Assembly: GCA_020072565.1 (NCBI GenBank)
Contig: JAIQGI010000026.1
Span: 1-64,000, forward strand
Direction: 5' to 3'
DNA length: 64,000 nt
Source of the DNA: Terriglobia bacterium
GTDB taxonomy: Bacteria; Acidobacteriota; UBA6911
Below are positions 1 to 7,972 of the stretch, one piece after another. The notes under the pieces are model-generated. The model searched no databases, had not been told where the DNA came from, and saw nothing but the letters and a program-made list of their open reading frames with translations. The first letter of the stretch is position 1. Every line of letters begins with the position of its first letter. Both the position numbers and the translations under genes were made by a program.

Positions 1-130
1 CGGTCCGCCCTTCAACAACGGAACAAGGAACCATCTCGAAAAATTGCACTCCCGGCTCTGGACAATGCTGGGGAATGCTCTGCACCCAAAATCGGGTGCA
101 GACCAACTATAAGGGCCGCCAGTTCGTAGG

Positions 131-148
131 CCCGGCCGTAAGGCCGGG
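131..148. repeat. GC-rich hairpin downstream of argH
   Basis: A perfect 7-bp stem (CCCGGCC / GGCCGGG) closes a GTAA loop about 120 nt past the argH stop codon. There is no T-tract, so it is not a classical intrinsic terminator. It may be an mRNA 3' end-stabilising structure or a short dispersed repeat. Apart from it, the first 271 bases show no gene I can support. Confidence 0.4.
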
Positions 149-271
149 ATACGGGTATGGCTGGAGGATCGAGGCGCGGCACTCAATCAAAAACATATCT
201 CGGATCATATTCGATTCCGTGGCGATCAAGCAGATCCTTGAGCTTCAATCCCGAATTTTCTGGGCCCTCAA

Positions 272-1543
272 TCACTCTCGGCGCGCTCTGCGTTGATCTT
301 TTGCCTTCATTCGTGTTTTCAAAACAGGTGAATCACGATGTGATCTATTTTGACTCACCATAACGTGGAATTTCTCTGCCACCTTTCGATAGGCGTCGCG
401 GAACGGCATCCCGGATTGAACCAGCCGGTAGGCTTCCTCGGTGGCGAATATCTCAGGTGTGCAGGCCTGGCGGCATTTCTCCTCGTCGATTTCTAGCTGC
501 TCGATTACCAGCCTCACAATCGACAGGCTATTCTCCACGATCTCGAATGACTCCATGAGCGGTTTCTTGGTCATCTGCAGGTCCCGGTTATACCCGGACA
601 TGAGATTGCCGATGATTCCCTTGATGCGGAACTCGTTGGCGACGACCGTGTGATACTGCGCACGCGCGATCTCGAGCACATCGGGATTGTGCTTCTGTGG
701 CATGATCGAGCTTCCGGTGCACAGGTTTCGCGGGAGCCTGACGAAGCCGAACTCATCCATGGAAAACAGGATCAGGTCCGAGCACATCTTGTTGATGTCG
801 AACATTACGTTGGCGAGCGCCGACACAACGATCGCTTCGAACTTGCCCCTGCTGTTCTGCACGTAGAGCGGGCTTCGCTGCAGCCTGGAGAAACCGAGCT
901 CACGGGCAGTCTGCCGCCGGTCGATTTTGAAGACGGGTATCCCGTATCCTGCCCCTGTCCCCAGTGGGTTCTGGTCCAGCAGCTCGAGGGCCGCCCTGAC
1001 CATGATTCTGTTGTCGCTCATGCTCTCGGCAGATGCTTCCAGCCATGCGGCGAAGGAGGAGGGCATTGCCTTGCGGGCATGAGTGTATCCGGGCATCCTT
1101 GCTCCGCGCAGCCTTCGGGCTTTGCGCCGGAGCGCGCGCGCGCATGAGTCGATCAGGCGCCGCACGCCGAGGAGCCGCTCCCTGCAATACAACCTGACCG
1201 CGGTGGCCGCCTGGTCGTTTCGCGATCTGGCCGTATGGATCTTTTTCCCCAGGCTGCCGAGAGTGCGGACGAGATGCTTTTCGATAGCAGTCAATCCGTC
1301 CTCATCTTCAGGAGCGATGCGGAACTTCCCCTGCCCGTCCAGTTCGAGGATGCGACGCAGCGCACGCACCAGCTTCTGCCTTTCTGCCTCCGTAAGAACG
1401 CCCGCTTTGCGCAGGGCGCCGGCATGGGCGATGGACGCGATGCAGTCATATTTGACGAGCGCCTGGTCGAGCAGGTAGTCGTCCCCCACCGTGTAGCGCT
1501 CCACTTCCTGATCGAGCCGGTAACCCTTGTCCCAGAGTTTCAT
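272..1543 (-). CDS. argH: Argininosuccinate lyase
   Basis: This enzyme catalyses the last step of arginine synthesis, splitting argininosuccinate into arginine and fumarate as a cytosolic tetramer. The 423-residue product carries SRND (107-110), the GYTHAR stretch with His155, and the fumarase/aspartase-superfamily signature [12 protein letters not shown] (277-288), whose flexible loop holds the catalytic serine. It is slightly shorter than the usual 450-460 residues. Its start codon overlaps the argG stop by 4 nt, so the two are translationally coupled. The last dozen residues (KAKDQRR...) are encoded by a dispersed intergenic repeat (copy near 286-306), so the natural C-terminus has probably been replaced by repeat-derived sequence. 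Confidence 0.95.
   Translation of the reverse strand: MKLWDKGYRLDQEVERYTVGDDYLLDQALVKYDCIASIAHAGALRKAGVLTEAERQKLVRALRRILELDGQGKFRIAPEDEDGLTAIEKHLVRTLGSLGKKIHTARSRNDQAATAVRLYCRERLLGVRRLIDSCARALRRKARRLRGARMPGYTHARKAMPSSFAAWLEASAESMSDNRIMVRAALELLDQNPLGTGAGYGIPVFKIDRRQTARELGFSRLQRSPLYVQNSRGKFEAIVVSALANVMFDINKMCSDLILFSMDEFGFVRLPRNLCTGSSIMPQKHNPDVLEIARAQYHTVVANEFRIKGIIGNLMSGYNRDLQMTKKPLMESFEIVENSLSIVRLVIEQLEIDEEKCRQACTPEIFATEEAYRLVQSGMPFRDAYRKVAEKFHVMVSQNRSHRDSPVLKTRMKAKDQRRARRE
286..306 (-). repeat. Dispersed intergenic repeat family 1, copy 1 (inside argH 3' end)
   Basis: On the minus strand this stretch reads GCAAAAGATCAACGCAGAG, identical over 19 nt to the copy at 4774-4792. It lies inside the last codons of argH, so the repeat has entered the coding end of the gene or the gene now terminates within it. 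Confidence 0.6.
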
Positions 1544-2787
1544 TTCACTCCCCAGGCATGTTTCTTCTTGTTCATGATGGCATTGTGCGCCATCAGACGT
1601 ATGGCGTTGATCTTGATGAAGCCCGCGGAATCCTGCTGGTTGAACCCGCCCTCGATGTGCATGCTGGACAGGTCCTGATCGTACAGAGAACTTGTCGATT
1701 CCCTGCCGGTCACAAACGCATTCCCTTTGTACAGTTTCAGATGCACCTTGCCGTCGATCACCTCCTGGCTCTTATCAATAGCAGCCATGAGGAAATCCAT
1801 TTCCGGGCTGAACCAGAAGCCGTAATAAATGAGTTCCGAGAGCTTGGCTGTGAGCATGTCACGCAGGCGCATGACCTCACGGTCCATCGCCACCCCCTCG
1901 ATGTCCTTGTGGGCCACATGGAGGATTGTGCCGCCGGGGGTTTCATAGATGCCTCGCGATTTGATGCCGACATAGCGATTTTCCACCATGTCGACGCGGC
2001 CGATACCGTGGCTGCTCCCAAGCTTGTTCAGGTACATGAACAGGGCGAGCGGATCTGTCTCCATGGTCCCGTCGTCCGGATTCTCGACCGTGACCGGGAT
2101 TCCATCCTTGAACTCGATCGTGATCCTGGCCGGCTGATCAGGCGCGTCTTCAGGATCGACGGTTTTTGAATACACATCTTTTGCGGGTTCGAGTGCGGGA
2201 TCTTCAAGTATGCCGGCTTCGTGGCTGATGTGAAACAGGTTCTCATCCTCGCTGTATGGCTTTCCTTCAGTTGCCTGGACTTGAATGCCGTGGAGTTCGG
2301 CATACTTCAGCAGGTCGGACCGCCCCTTGAATTCTCCCAGGAATTCGGCGTCTTTCCAGGGCGCGAGGACTTTGACGCCCGGTTTCAGTGCGTAATACGA
2401 GAGTTCGAAACGCACCTGATCATTGCCTTTGCCGGTCGCGCCATGAGAGACGCACGAGGCGTTTTCGAGGTTGGCAATTTCAATCTGCCGCCTGGCGATC
2501 AAGGGCCTGGCAATGGCGGTTCCCAGCAGATATCGCCCCTCGTAGAGCGCATTGGCTTTGATCACGGGGAAGATGTAGCCGGTGACGAACTCCTTCCTCA
2601 GATCTTCCACGTACACCCTGGAAGCGCCGGTTTTCAACGCCTTTTCCCTGATCTTGGCGAAATCCTCCTGTTGCCCCACATCGGCGACGTAGGCGACGAC
2701 ATCGTATCCTTTATTGACCAGCCACTTCAGGATCACGGAAGTGTCCAGTCCCCCGCTGTACGCAAGGATGATTTTTTCTTTGCTCAT
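1540..2787 (-). CDS. argG: Argininosuccinate synthase
   Basis: This enzyme condenses citrulline and aspartate with ATP to argininosuccinate and feeds ArgH directly. The 415-residue product has the N-terminal ATP-binding P-loop AYSGGLDTS (9-17) and the [14 protein letters not shown] block typical of the family, and its length is normal. The ATG start is preceded by a good Shine-Dalgarno (GGAGGAAACAG before ATG on the minus strand). It is the first gene of a two-gene argGH operon; the stop overlaps the argH start as ATGA. Confidence 0.97.
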   Translation of the reverse strand: MSKEKIILAYSGGLDTSVILKWLVNKGYDVVAYVADVGQQEDFAKIREKALKTGASRVYVEDLRKEFVTGYIFPVIKANALYEGRYLLGTAIARPLIARRQIEIANLENASCVSHGATGKGNDQVRFELSYYALKPGVKVLAPWKDAEFLGEFKGRSDLLKYAELHGIQVQATEGKPYSEDENLFHISHEAGILEDPALEPAKDVYSKTVDPEDAPDQPARITIEFKDGIPVTVENPDDGTMETDPLALFMYLNKLGSSHGIGRVDMVENRYVGIKSRGIYETPGGTILHVAHKDIEGVAMDREVMRLRDMLTAKLSELIYYGFWFSPEMDFLMAAIDKSQEVIDGKVHLKLYKGNAFVTGRESTSSLYDQDLSSMHIEGGFNQQDSAGFIKINAIRLMAHNAIMNKKKHAWGVK

Positions 2788-2830
2788 CTGTTTCCTCCGG
2801 CCCCCAGGGTCGTGAATTCATATAGAATAG

Positions 2831-3109
2831 CAAGGCTCGACACCGTTTTCACGCAATCCAGCAATGCTCATTCACATGGTCAAAAAGGTCAAGTTCAACG
2901 AGCGGGCCAACTTCGAATTTCGTGCTGAGTTCCTGAACGCCTTCAACAATATCAACTTCATGATCGGGAACCCGAGCAGTGACTGGACCGAACTCGGCAG
3001 TTTCGGCAGCACCGGCTTCGGCCGCATCAACAATGCTTACCGTGATCTCTCGACCACGAACGATCCGGGCGGGCGCATGATCCGGTTTGTCGCCCGCATC
3101 AACTTCTAA
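2831..3109 (+). pseudogene. 3' remnant of a TonB-dependent receptor (carboxypeptidase-regulatory type)
   Basis: The frame encodes about 90 residues including KKVKFNERANFEFRAEFLNAFN and the ending MIRFVARINF. This matches the last beta-strands of the large outer-membrane receptors abundant in Acidobacteria, whose C-termini read like RxxFRAEFFNxFNHxNF...ARxxF. Family-like residues continue upstream of the first ATG (2864) to a stop at 2828-2830. There is no receptor body, signal peptide or start, so this is a decayed fragment of a gene of roughly 1000 codons. The assignment to the family is by pattern recognition. Confidence 0.7.
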
Positions 3110-3292
3110 TTCCACGTTTCGGTCTGCCTGTCCGGGGGCGCGGCTGCGGGCCGAGCCCGTTTTCTTCCGCCGCTGGTCCTTGCCTCCTTTTCCGGCATCT
3201 CTCCGGGTTTTTGCGCATCTTTGCACATTGGGGGTTTCTGGAAGACCCGCCGCGATCGTGCGGAGGTTGCACCTGATGAGGTTCGAAAGGGG

Positions 3293-3320
3293 TTGACTTG
3301 CGTCGGAAATCGCGTATTAT
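3293..3320 (+). promoter_or_regulatory. Sigma70-type promoter of the zinc-ribbon gene
   Basis: TTGACT (3293-3298) and TATTAT (3315-3320) are separated by 16 nt and lie 47 nt upstream of the start codon at 3368, with a strong ribosome binding site (AAAGGAGG) in between. The match is close to the housekeeping consensus. Confidence 0.6.
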
Positions 3321-3367
3321 TCCCAATTTTTGCAGTAGCGGGAATCCTAGGAAAGGAGGCTGAGGAA

Positions 3368-3547
3368 ATGGCAGAGAAACTGTCGAAAACAGCACGCGCA
3401 AGCATGGGCGATAAGGGGTCCAGCTATGAAAGACCCTGCCCCAGCTGTGGCACCGGCATGGTGGCCACCCGGGTGATCAAGTATCGCCAGGTGCCGGGCG
3501 GGATGTATTGGGTCTGCCCCAAAGACGGCGAACGCGTCAAGATCTAG
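3368..3547 (+). CDS. Small zinc-ribbon protein (59 aa)
   Basis: A 59-residue protein with CPSC at 24-27 and a further cysteine at position 50 in YWVCPKDGE, a partial zinc-ribbon arrangement with three cysteines. The ATG at 3368 is chosen because AGGAAAGGAGG lies just upstream; the open frame extends further 5' but without a ribosome binding site. It has its own promoter and a strong terminator, so it is a monocistronic, probably expressed gene. I do not recognise a named family. Related short proteins with a C-terminal Cys motif next to metabolic genes are usually annotated as hypothetical. Metal binding is inference. Confidence 0.75.
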   Translation: MAEKLSKTARASMGDKGSSYERPCPSCGTGMVATRVIKYRQVPGGMYWVCPKDGERVKI

Positions 3548-3579
3548 CCGTCAGCGGACAGACTCGATTTGCGGAGAAC

Positions 3580-3609
3580 AGGGCAGCGTGTGCTGCCCTT
3601 TTTCTTTTG
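3580..3609 (+). terminator. Rho-independent terminator
   Basis: An 8-bp stem AGGGCAGC / GCTGCCCT with a GTGT loop is followed by TTTTTCTTTT. It lies 33 nt after the zinc-ribbon stop codon and isolates that gene from the radical SAM gene. Confidence 0.85.
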
Positions 3610-3672
3610 TACTTCCCAATCATGATTACATCCTTTCTCTGCGCCCTCTCCATTGATTGTCTTGCTTTGCGG

Positions 3673-3678
3673 TATAAT
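3673..3678 (+). promoter_or_regulatory. Consensus -10 box next to the radical SAM start codon
   Basis: A perfect TATAAT ends only 8 nt before the ATG at 3687. If used, transcription would begin at or within 1-3 nt of the start codon, giving a leaderless mRNA. No Shine-Dalgarno is visible. The -35 is unclear: TTGATT at 3653-3658 is only 14 nt upstream. Confidence 0.45.
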
Positions 3679-3686
3679 TTCCCATC

Positions 3687-4661
3687 ATGCAATCCAGCTC
3701 GGAGCAATCAGCGCCCGGCCCATTTTCCGGGGGAAGCAGATATAACTCCTATGGTGTATTCCTCAGAGAGAAATTCGGCTGCCGGGTCAGCAAGATTGTT
3801 GTCGATGCGGGTTTCTCATGCCCGAATCGCGACGGGACTGCCGGCATCGGCGGCTGCACCTACTGCAACAACGAAGCCTTCCGACCTGCCACCGCGCTCC
3901 GCCGGGAGCCGGTTCCACGCCAGGTCGAGAAGGGGATTGCCTACCTCAGACAGCGCTATCGCGCACAGAAGTTCATTGTCTATTTCCAACCTTTCAGCAA
4001 TACCTTCGCTCCTCTGGAGCAATTGATCCCCCTGTACGAAGGTGCTCTTGATTGCCCTGATGTGGTCGGCATTGCCGTGGGCACGCGCCCCGATTGCGTG
4101 GATGAAGCCAAGATTGCCTGGTTTGAACAACTCGCACGCACTCGTTTCGTCACCCTGGAATATGGCCTCGAATCGATCCACGACAGAACACTTGCCTCGG
4201 TCAATCGCGGCCACGATTACGCCTGCTGGCTGCGCGCGCTGGAGCAGACTCGCGGGCGCGGCATCCATCTTTCCGCACATCTGATCCTCGGCTTTCCCTG
4301 GGAGAGCCGCGCGGAGATGCTGGCCATGGCTCGGGCGGTTTCCGACGTCGGCCTGGACTTCCTCAAGGTGCATCACCTTCACGTTGTGCGTGACACGGCG
4401 CTGGCCCGGCAATTCCTGAGCGATCCTTTCCCCCTTCTGGGGTACGAGCAATACATTGATCTGCTGGTGGAATTTCTGGAGCTTCTCAATCCTGGGATCC
4501 GGCTCGAGCGTCTTTTCGGCCTGGCTCCTGAGAAGCATCTGCTTGGCCCTCACTGGGGCAAGGCCAAGGCCGAGATCCAGTACGATATAGAGAATGCCCT
4601 GGCAGAGCGCGGAACCTGGCAGGGGCGTCGTTATCATACTCCGGCGGCGGATCGTGACTAG
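3687..4661 (+). CDS. TIGR01212-family radical SAM protein (YhcC type)
   Basis: A 324-residue radical SAM enzyme. The [4Fe-4S]/SAM cysteines are Cys45, Cys57 and Cys60 in FSCPNRDGTAGIGGCTYC, the widely spaced arrangement of the YhcC/TIGR01212 family rather than the classical CxxxCxxC. Downstream blocks such as LEYGLES and HLILGFPWE fit the Elp3/MiaB-like barrel. The biochemical role of the family is not settled; RNA modification is often suggested. The ATG is chosen because it is the first in frame and sits directly behind a consensus -10 box. It is monocistronic in this context. Confidence 0.85.
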   Translation: MQSSSEQSAPGPFSGGSRYNSYGVFLREKFGCRVSKIVVDAGFSCPNRDGTAGIGGCTYCNNEAFRPATALRREPVPRQVEKGIAYLRQRYRAQKFIVYFQPFSNTFAPLEQLIPLYEGALDCPDVVGIAVGTRPDCVDEAKIAWFEQLARTRFVTLEYGLESIHDRTLASVNRGHDYACWLRALEQTRGRGIHLSAHLILGFPWESRAEMLAMARAVSDVGLDFLKVHHLHVVRDTALARQFLSDPFPLLGYEQYIDLLVEFLELLNPGIRLERLFGLAPEKHLLGPHWGKAKAEIQYDIENALAERGTWQGRRYHTPAADRD

Positions 4662-5029
4662 CTCACGCGTGGGATCGTTGACGGTTAGGCAATCGATTCT
4701 TCACAACCGGTTGGCTGCGGCAATGCAGCGCTGTACTTCCTACCTACAGATCTTTGCCATTCAGGCAAGAAAAGCAAAAGATCAACGCAGAGGTCACAGA
4801 GGTCGCGGAGAAAAGTCATGCATAAGCGAAAATCCTCTGCGGCCTCTGCGCCCTCAGCGTTGAGGCTTCAGGTTGAGGATATTCCACGCCCTGTTCTTCG
4901 TGGCCGGCTTTTTCCCGCACTGTCTGAATCTCAATTTCTGTTGACATCGCAGGCAAAAAAACGCCCGGGGAGTTGTCCCCGGGCGTTTTTCCGGTCGTGG
5001 TCCCGGCGGAAGGAGTTCCGCGGGGCGGC
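4662..5029. repeat. Intergenic stretch with repeat family 1, copy 2
   Basis: The 368-nt gap between the convergent radical SAM and malic enzyme genes has no credible gene. Positions 4774-4870 contain GCAAAAGATCAACGCAGAG followed by CAGAGGTC-type and CTCTGCG-type reiterations. Positions near 4904-4934 contain the ...TTTTTCCCGCACTGTCTGAATC tail shared with the copies near 25.15 and 56.78 kb. The malic enzyme terminator follows at 4957-4990. Confidence 0.6.
4957..4990 (-). terminator. Rho-independent terminator of malic enzyme gene
   Basis: A 15-bp arm pair (4957-4971 with 4976-4990) has a 4-nt loop. It contains a GC core ACGCCCGGGGA / TCCCCGGGCGT flanked by A-runs on one side and T-runs on the other. 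It therefore functions for the minus-strand malic enzyme gene and, in principle, in both directions. Confidence 0.9.
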
Positions 5030-6742
5030 TTACGGCTCGTAACGAATCGGCATGTACTTGGGGTACCACATGGCGCGATCCAGGTTTTCCTGCAGCCCTT
5101 CGAGGATGCTTTCATCGGCATGGCCTTCCTTGACTGCCCGGTGAACCGTAGCACAAGCCACGCCTAAAGAGCATTCTCGAATCCTGGGAAGCTCGGGATA
5201 AACTGCGGATTCGTCGAGATCTTTCGAAGTCACCTTGGAGGCAAGTGCCCGGGCTGCCTCCAGGAACATGCCGTCTGTCGTCCGCCGGGCGCGGGATGCC
5301 GTAAGGCCGAGGCCGATGCCCGGGAAGATGAAGGCGTTGTTGCACTGGCCGATGCGAAAGCGCTTCCCGCCAATGACAACCGGGTCGAAGGGACTCCCCG
5401 TGGCCACGATCGCCCGTCCATCCGACCAACGCATGGCGTCGCCTGCCGTGCATTCCGCCTTGGAAGTCGGGTTGGACAGCGGGAAAACAATGGGCCGCTC
5501 ATTGATCTTTGCCATGTGATCAACGACTTCCTGAGTGAAGGTCCCCGGCGTCCCGGAGGTGCCGATCAGGATCGTGGGTTTGACGTTCGCGATTGCCTCA
5601 ACTAGCGTGATCTTCGCACGATCTTTGCATTTGTACCCGGCAATCTCTTCCGTGCTTCTGGCGTAGGTAGCTTTGAAGTCCTCCAGATTGGTACGGGCTT
5701 TCGTCACCAGTCCGACGCTGTCCGTCGTCCAGATCCGATGGATGGCCTCTTCCCGGCTCAGTCCGTCCTCCATCATGGCCGATACGAGCAGGTCCGAGAT
5801 ACCCTGGGCCGAGGCCCCCGCTCCGGCAAAAACGACGCGCTGGTCGCGCATACGCTGCTTGGTGATGCGCAGTGCGCTGAACAGGCCGGCGAGGACGACG
5901 CCGGCCGTGCCCTGGATGTCATCGTTGAAAGTGCAGAGCCGGTCCCGGAAACGCTTCAGCTGCTTGATGGCATTTCCCTTGAGGAAGTCCTCCCACTGGA
6001 GAAGTGTGGTGGGGAAGACCTTTTGAACGGCGGCCACAAACCTGTCGATGAATTCCTGGTAGGCGTCGCCGCGCACTCTCTTTTGTCTCAGTCCGAGATA
6101 GAGGGGATCATTCAAGCGCTCTTCGTTATCCGTTCCCACATCCAGAGTGATCGGTAAGGTATTGTACGGAGAGATCCCGGCACACAGGGTGTAGAGGCAC
6201 AGTTTTCCGATGGGTATTCCCATGCCGCCGGCCCCCTGGTCGCCCAGTCCCAGGATTCGCTCTCCATCGGTGACGACGATGATGGAGGGATTCGAGATGC
6301 CGCAGTTGGCGAGAATTCTTTCGATGTTATCTTTCTGGTTGTAGTTGACGTAGAGCCCGCGGGCCCTTCGGTAGATGTGCGAGTATTTCTGGCAGGCTTC
6401 GCCTACCACCGGAGTATAAACGATCGGCATCATCTCATCGATGTGCTCGAGCACGAGCCGGTAGAACAGCGTTTCGTTCCGGTCCTGCAAGCCTGAAAGG
6501 TAAATGAACTTCTCGAGGTTGACGGCTTTTGCCGCGAAGTTCTCGTAACACCTGTCCAGCTGTTGCTGCATTGTGGAAACGATGGGTGGAAGCAGACCCT
6601 GAAGGTCAAGCTCGTCCCGCTCCTGATCGGTGAACGCGCTTCCTTTGTTTGTCCTGCAATCCATCAGGAGGGCCTTCCCCTTCCGCGATACCGCCATGTA
6701 CTTTTGCCCTGTTGCCGGATCTATTTTGAGGCTAATTTTCAT
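5030..6742 (-). CDS. maeA: NAD-dependent malic enzyme (oxaloacetate-decarboxylating)
   Basis: This enzyme converts malate to pyruvate and CO2 with NAD(P)+ reduction, linking the TCA cycle and pyruvate. The 570-residue length is that of the large SfcA/MaeA class. It has the N-terminal YTPVVGEACQ block, the signature FNDDIQGTA, the Rossmann motif FAGAGASAQGI, and PLSNPTSKAEC in the C-terminal part. The start ATG is followed by MKISLKIDP. It is monocistronic with its own terminator. Which cofactor is used cannot be decided with certainty from the sequence, but the length class favours NAD. Confidence 0.95.
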   Translation of the reverse strand: MKISLKIDPATGQKYMAVSRKGKALLMDCRTNKGSAFTDQERDELDLQGLLPPIVSTMQQQLDRCYENFAAKAVNLEKFIYLSGLQDRNETLFYRLVLEHIDEMMPIVYTPVVGEACQKYSHIYRRARGLYVNYNQKDNIERILANCGISNPSIIVVTDGERILGLGDQGAGGMGIPIGKLCLYTLCAGISPYNTLPITLDVGTDNEERLNDPLYLGLRQKRVRGDAYQEFIDRFVAAVQKVFPTTLLQWEDFLKGNAIKQLKRFRDRLCTFNDDIQGTAGVVLAGLFSALRITKQRMRDQRVVFAGAGASAQGISDLLVSAMMEDGLSREEAIHRIWTTDSVGLVTKARTNLEDFKATYARSTEEIAGYKCKDRAKITLVEAIANVKPTILIGTSGTPGTFTQEVVDHMAKINERPIVFPLSNPTSKAECTAGDAMRWSDGRAIVATGSPFDPVVIGGKRFRIGQCNNAFIFPGIGLGLTASRARRTTDGMFLEAARALASKVTSKDLDESAVYPELPRIRECSLGVACATVHRAVKEGHADESILEGLQENLDRAMWYPKYMPIRYEP

Positions 6743-6995
6743 TGCAATTCTCCTTGAGCCGAGTGAAGCTTATGATGGGTGCATCCAAAAAACTCGTATC
6801 CTCGCAATAATAGCTGCTTTCCCACGGCGAATACCCCCTGCCGGGCCGAGGACGGGCTATTGTAACGCTTTCGGGCTCAATTATCCTCACCTTCCTTGAA
6901 AAAGGGGCCAATCCACTCTCCGGTCCAAGGTCGTCCCGTCCAGAGATCGTGGGTTTGGAAGGAGCCTAACCACGCTGGTATGTGAGGTTGGCGGC

Positions 6996-7517
6996 TTACT
7001 GGGCGGTCGGTTCGTCTACGAAGGCCTCAGGATCGATTCCCGAATCGGGAGGAAGCTTCTCGAGTTCCCTGCGTACCATAACCTGGTGCTGCAATTCCTC
7101 CTGGCGCAGTTCCTCGAACAACGTGCGCACCTCGGGATCCTTAATATGAGGGAGTGCCGACTCAAAGAAGTCATGTGCCTTGATTTCGCTCTGGAGAGCG
7201 ACGCCCATGGCTTGGCGAGCGGACATAAAAGCCCGTGTCTGATCGTAATCGGGAGCTTCAACATCCCACAGCATCGAACGCTTCACAAGACGCGGCGCAT
7301 TCTCGAAGAGAGAGCGCCGCCGGACCGACAGTTCTGCTTCGTGCCTGGCTTCGTTGCCGATCATGGTGCGAAAGAACTCGGCTGCATCCGGCGTGTGGTG
7401 CAGCACCATCTGGTCGACGAATTCGGCGTACCGGTCTTTTGCTTCTTCCTCGATGAGAATGGCCAGATCAAGGGCGTCTTTGAGACTCAAATTGGCAAAA
7501 TCGATTTTTGTGGTCAT
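6996..7517 (-). CDS. Ferritin-like / rubrerythrin-type diiron protein
   Basis: A 173-residue all-helical protein with carboxylate-rich helices: LIEEEAKDRY (21-30), NEARHEAEL (55-63), SEIKAHDFFE (110-119) and ELRQEELQHQ (136-145). This is the E...ExxH pattern of the rubrerythrin four-helix diiron fold. The C-terminal rubredoxin domain of classical rubrerythrin is missing. The start at 7517 is chosen over the longer frame because AGAGGATCT precedes it and the conserved domain begins right there. Peroxide reduction or iron handling is likely by family. It is a single gene between maeA and korA. Confidence 0.85.
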   Translation of the reverse strand: MTTKIDFANLSLKDALDLAILIEEEAKDRYAEFVDQMVLHHTPDAAEFFRTMIGNEARHEAELSVRRRSLFENAPRLVKRSMLWDVEAPDYDQTRAFMSARQAMGVALQSEIKAHDFFESALPHIKDPEVRTLFEELRQEELQHQVMVRRELEKLPPDSGIDPEAFVDEPTAQ

Positions 7518-7972
7518 ACGAGATCCTCTTGGAAATGGCCCGTCCGAGCATCCGGAGGCCGACAACATCGCGAAACATCTATTTTTATTGCGGCAGGGAT
7601 AGATGTCAAGGTGTGGGAAAGGGGGCCCTGCCAATCAGGCAGGGAAGCAAATCCAGGCACGAAATAAACGGTGAGGCAAAGCCGGAACCACAAGGTCTCA
7701 ACGGAGAGTACGCTGAGATTTTTAGGATGCGGCCATGCCGCGCCCGTTCATCGCAGCCCTGCTCTTTTCCAGATTTACCCCTGGTGTTGATTAACAGATT
7801 CTAACGAATAATTTATTCATACAAGACAAATGGAAGTGCCGGGACGAATTCTGGTAAGATAACCGGTTTTCAATTGCATGCCGGACCGGAGCACAGGCCG
7901 ATCAGACTGCGCATTCCCGGTTCTATCATTCGCGCGCAGGGCGTCGGCAACTAACCTGCAAAGAAGGGGACT
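7518..7972. other. 455-nt intergenic region with repeat family 1, copy 3
   Basis: This is the divergent gap between the ferritin-like gene and korA. No gene is supported. A degenerate repeat copy occupies about 7677-7775, with CTCAACGGAGAG and a GGATGCGGC...TGCCGCGCC hairpin at about 7727-7745. An AT-rich stretch follows (about 7787-7835, starting TTGATTAACAG) and is the likeliest place for the korAB promoter, but I see no convincing -35/-10 pair. Confidence 0.5.
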
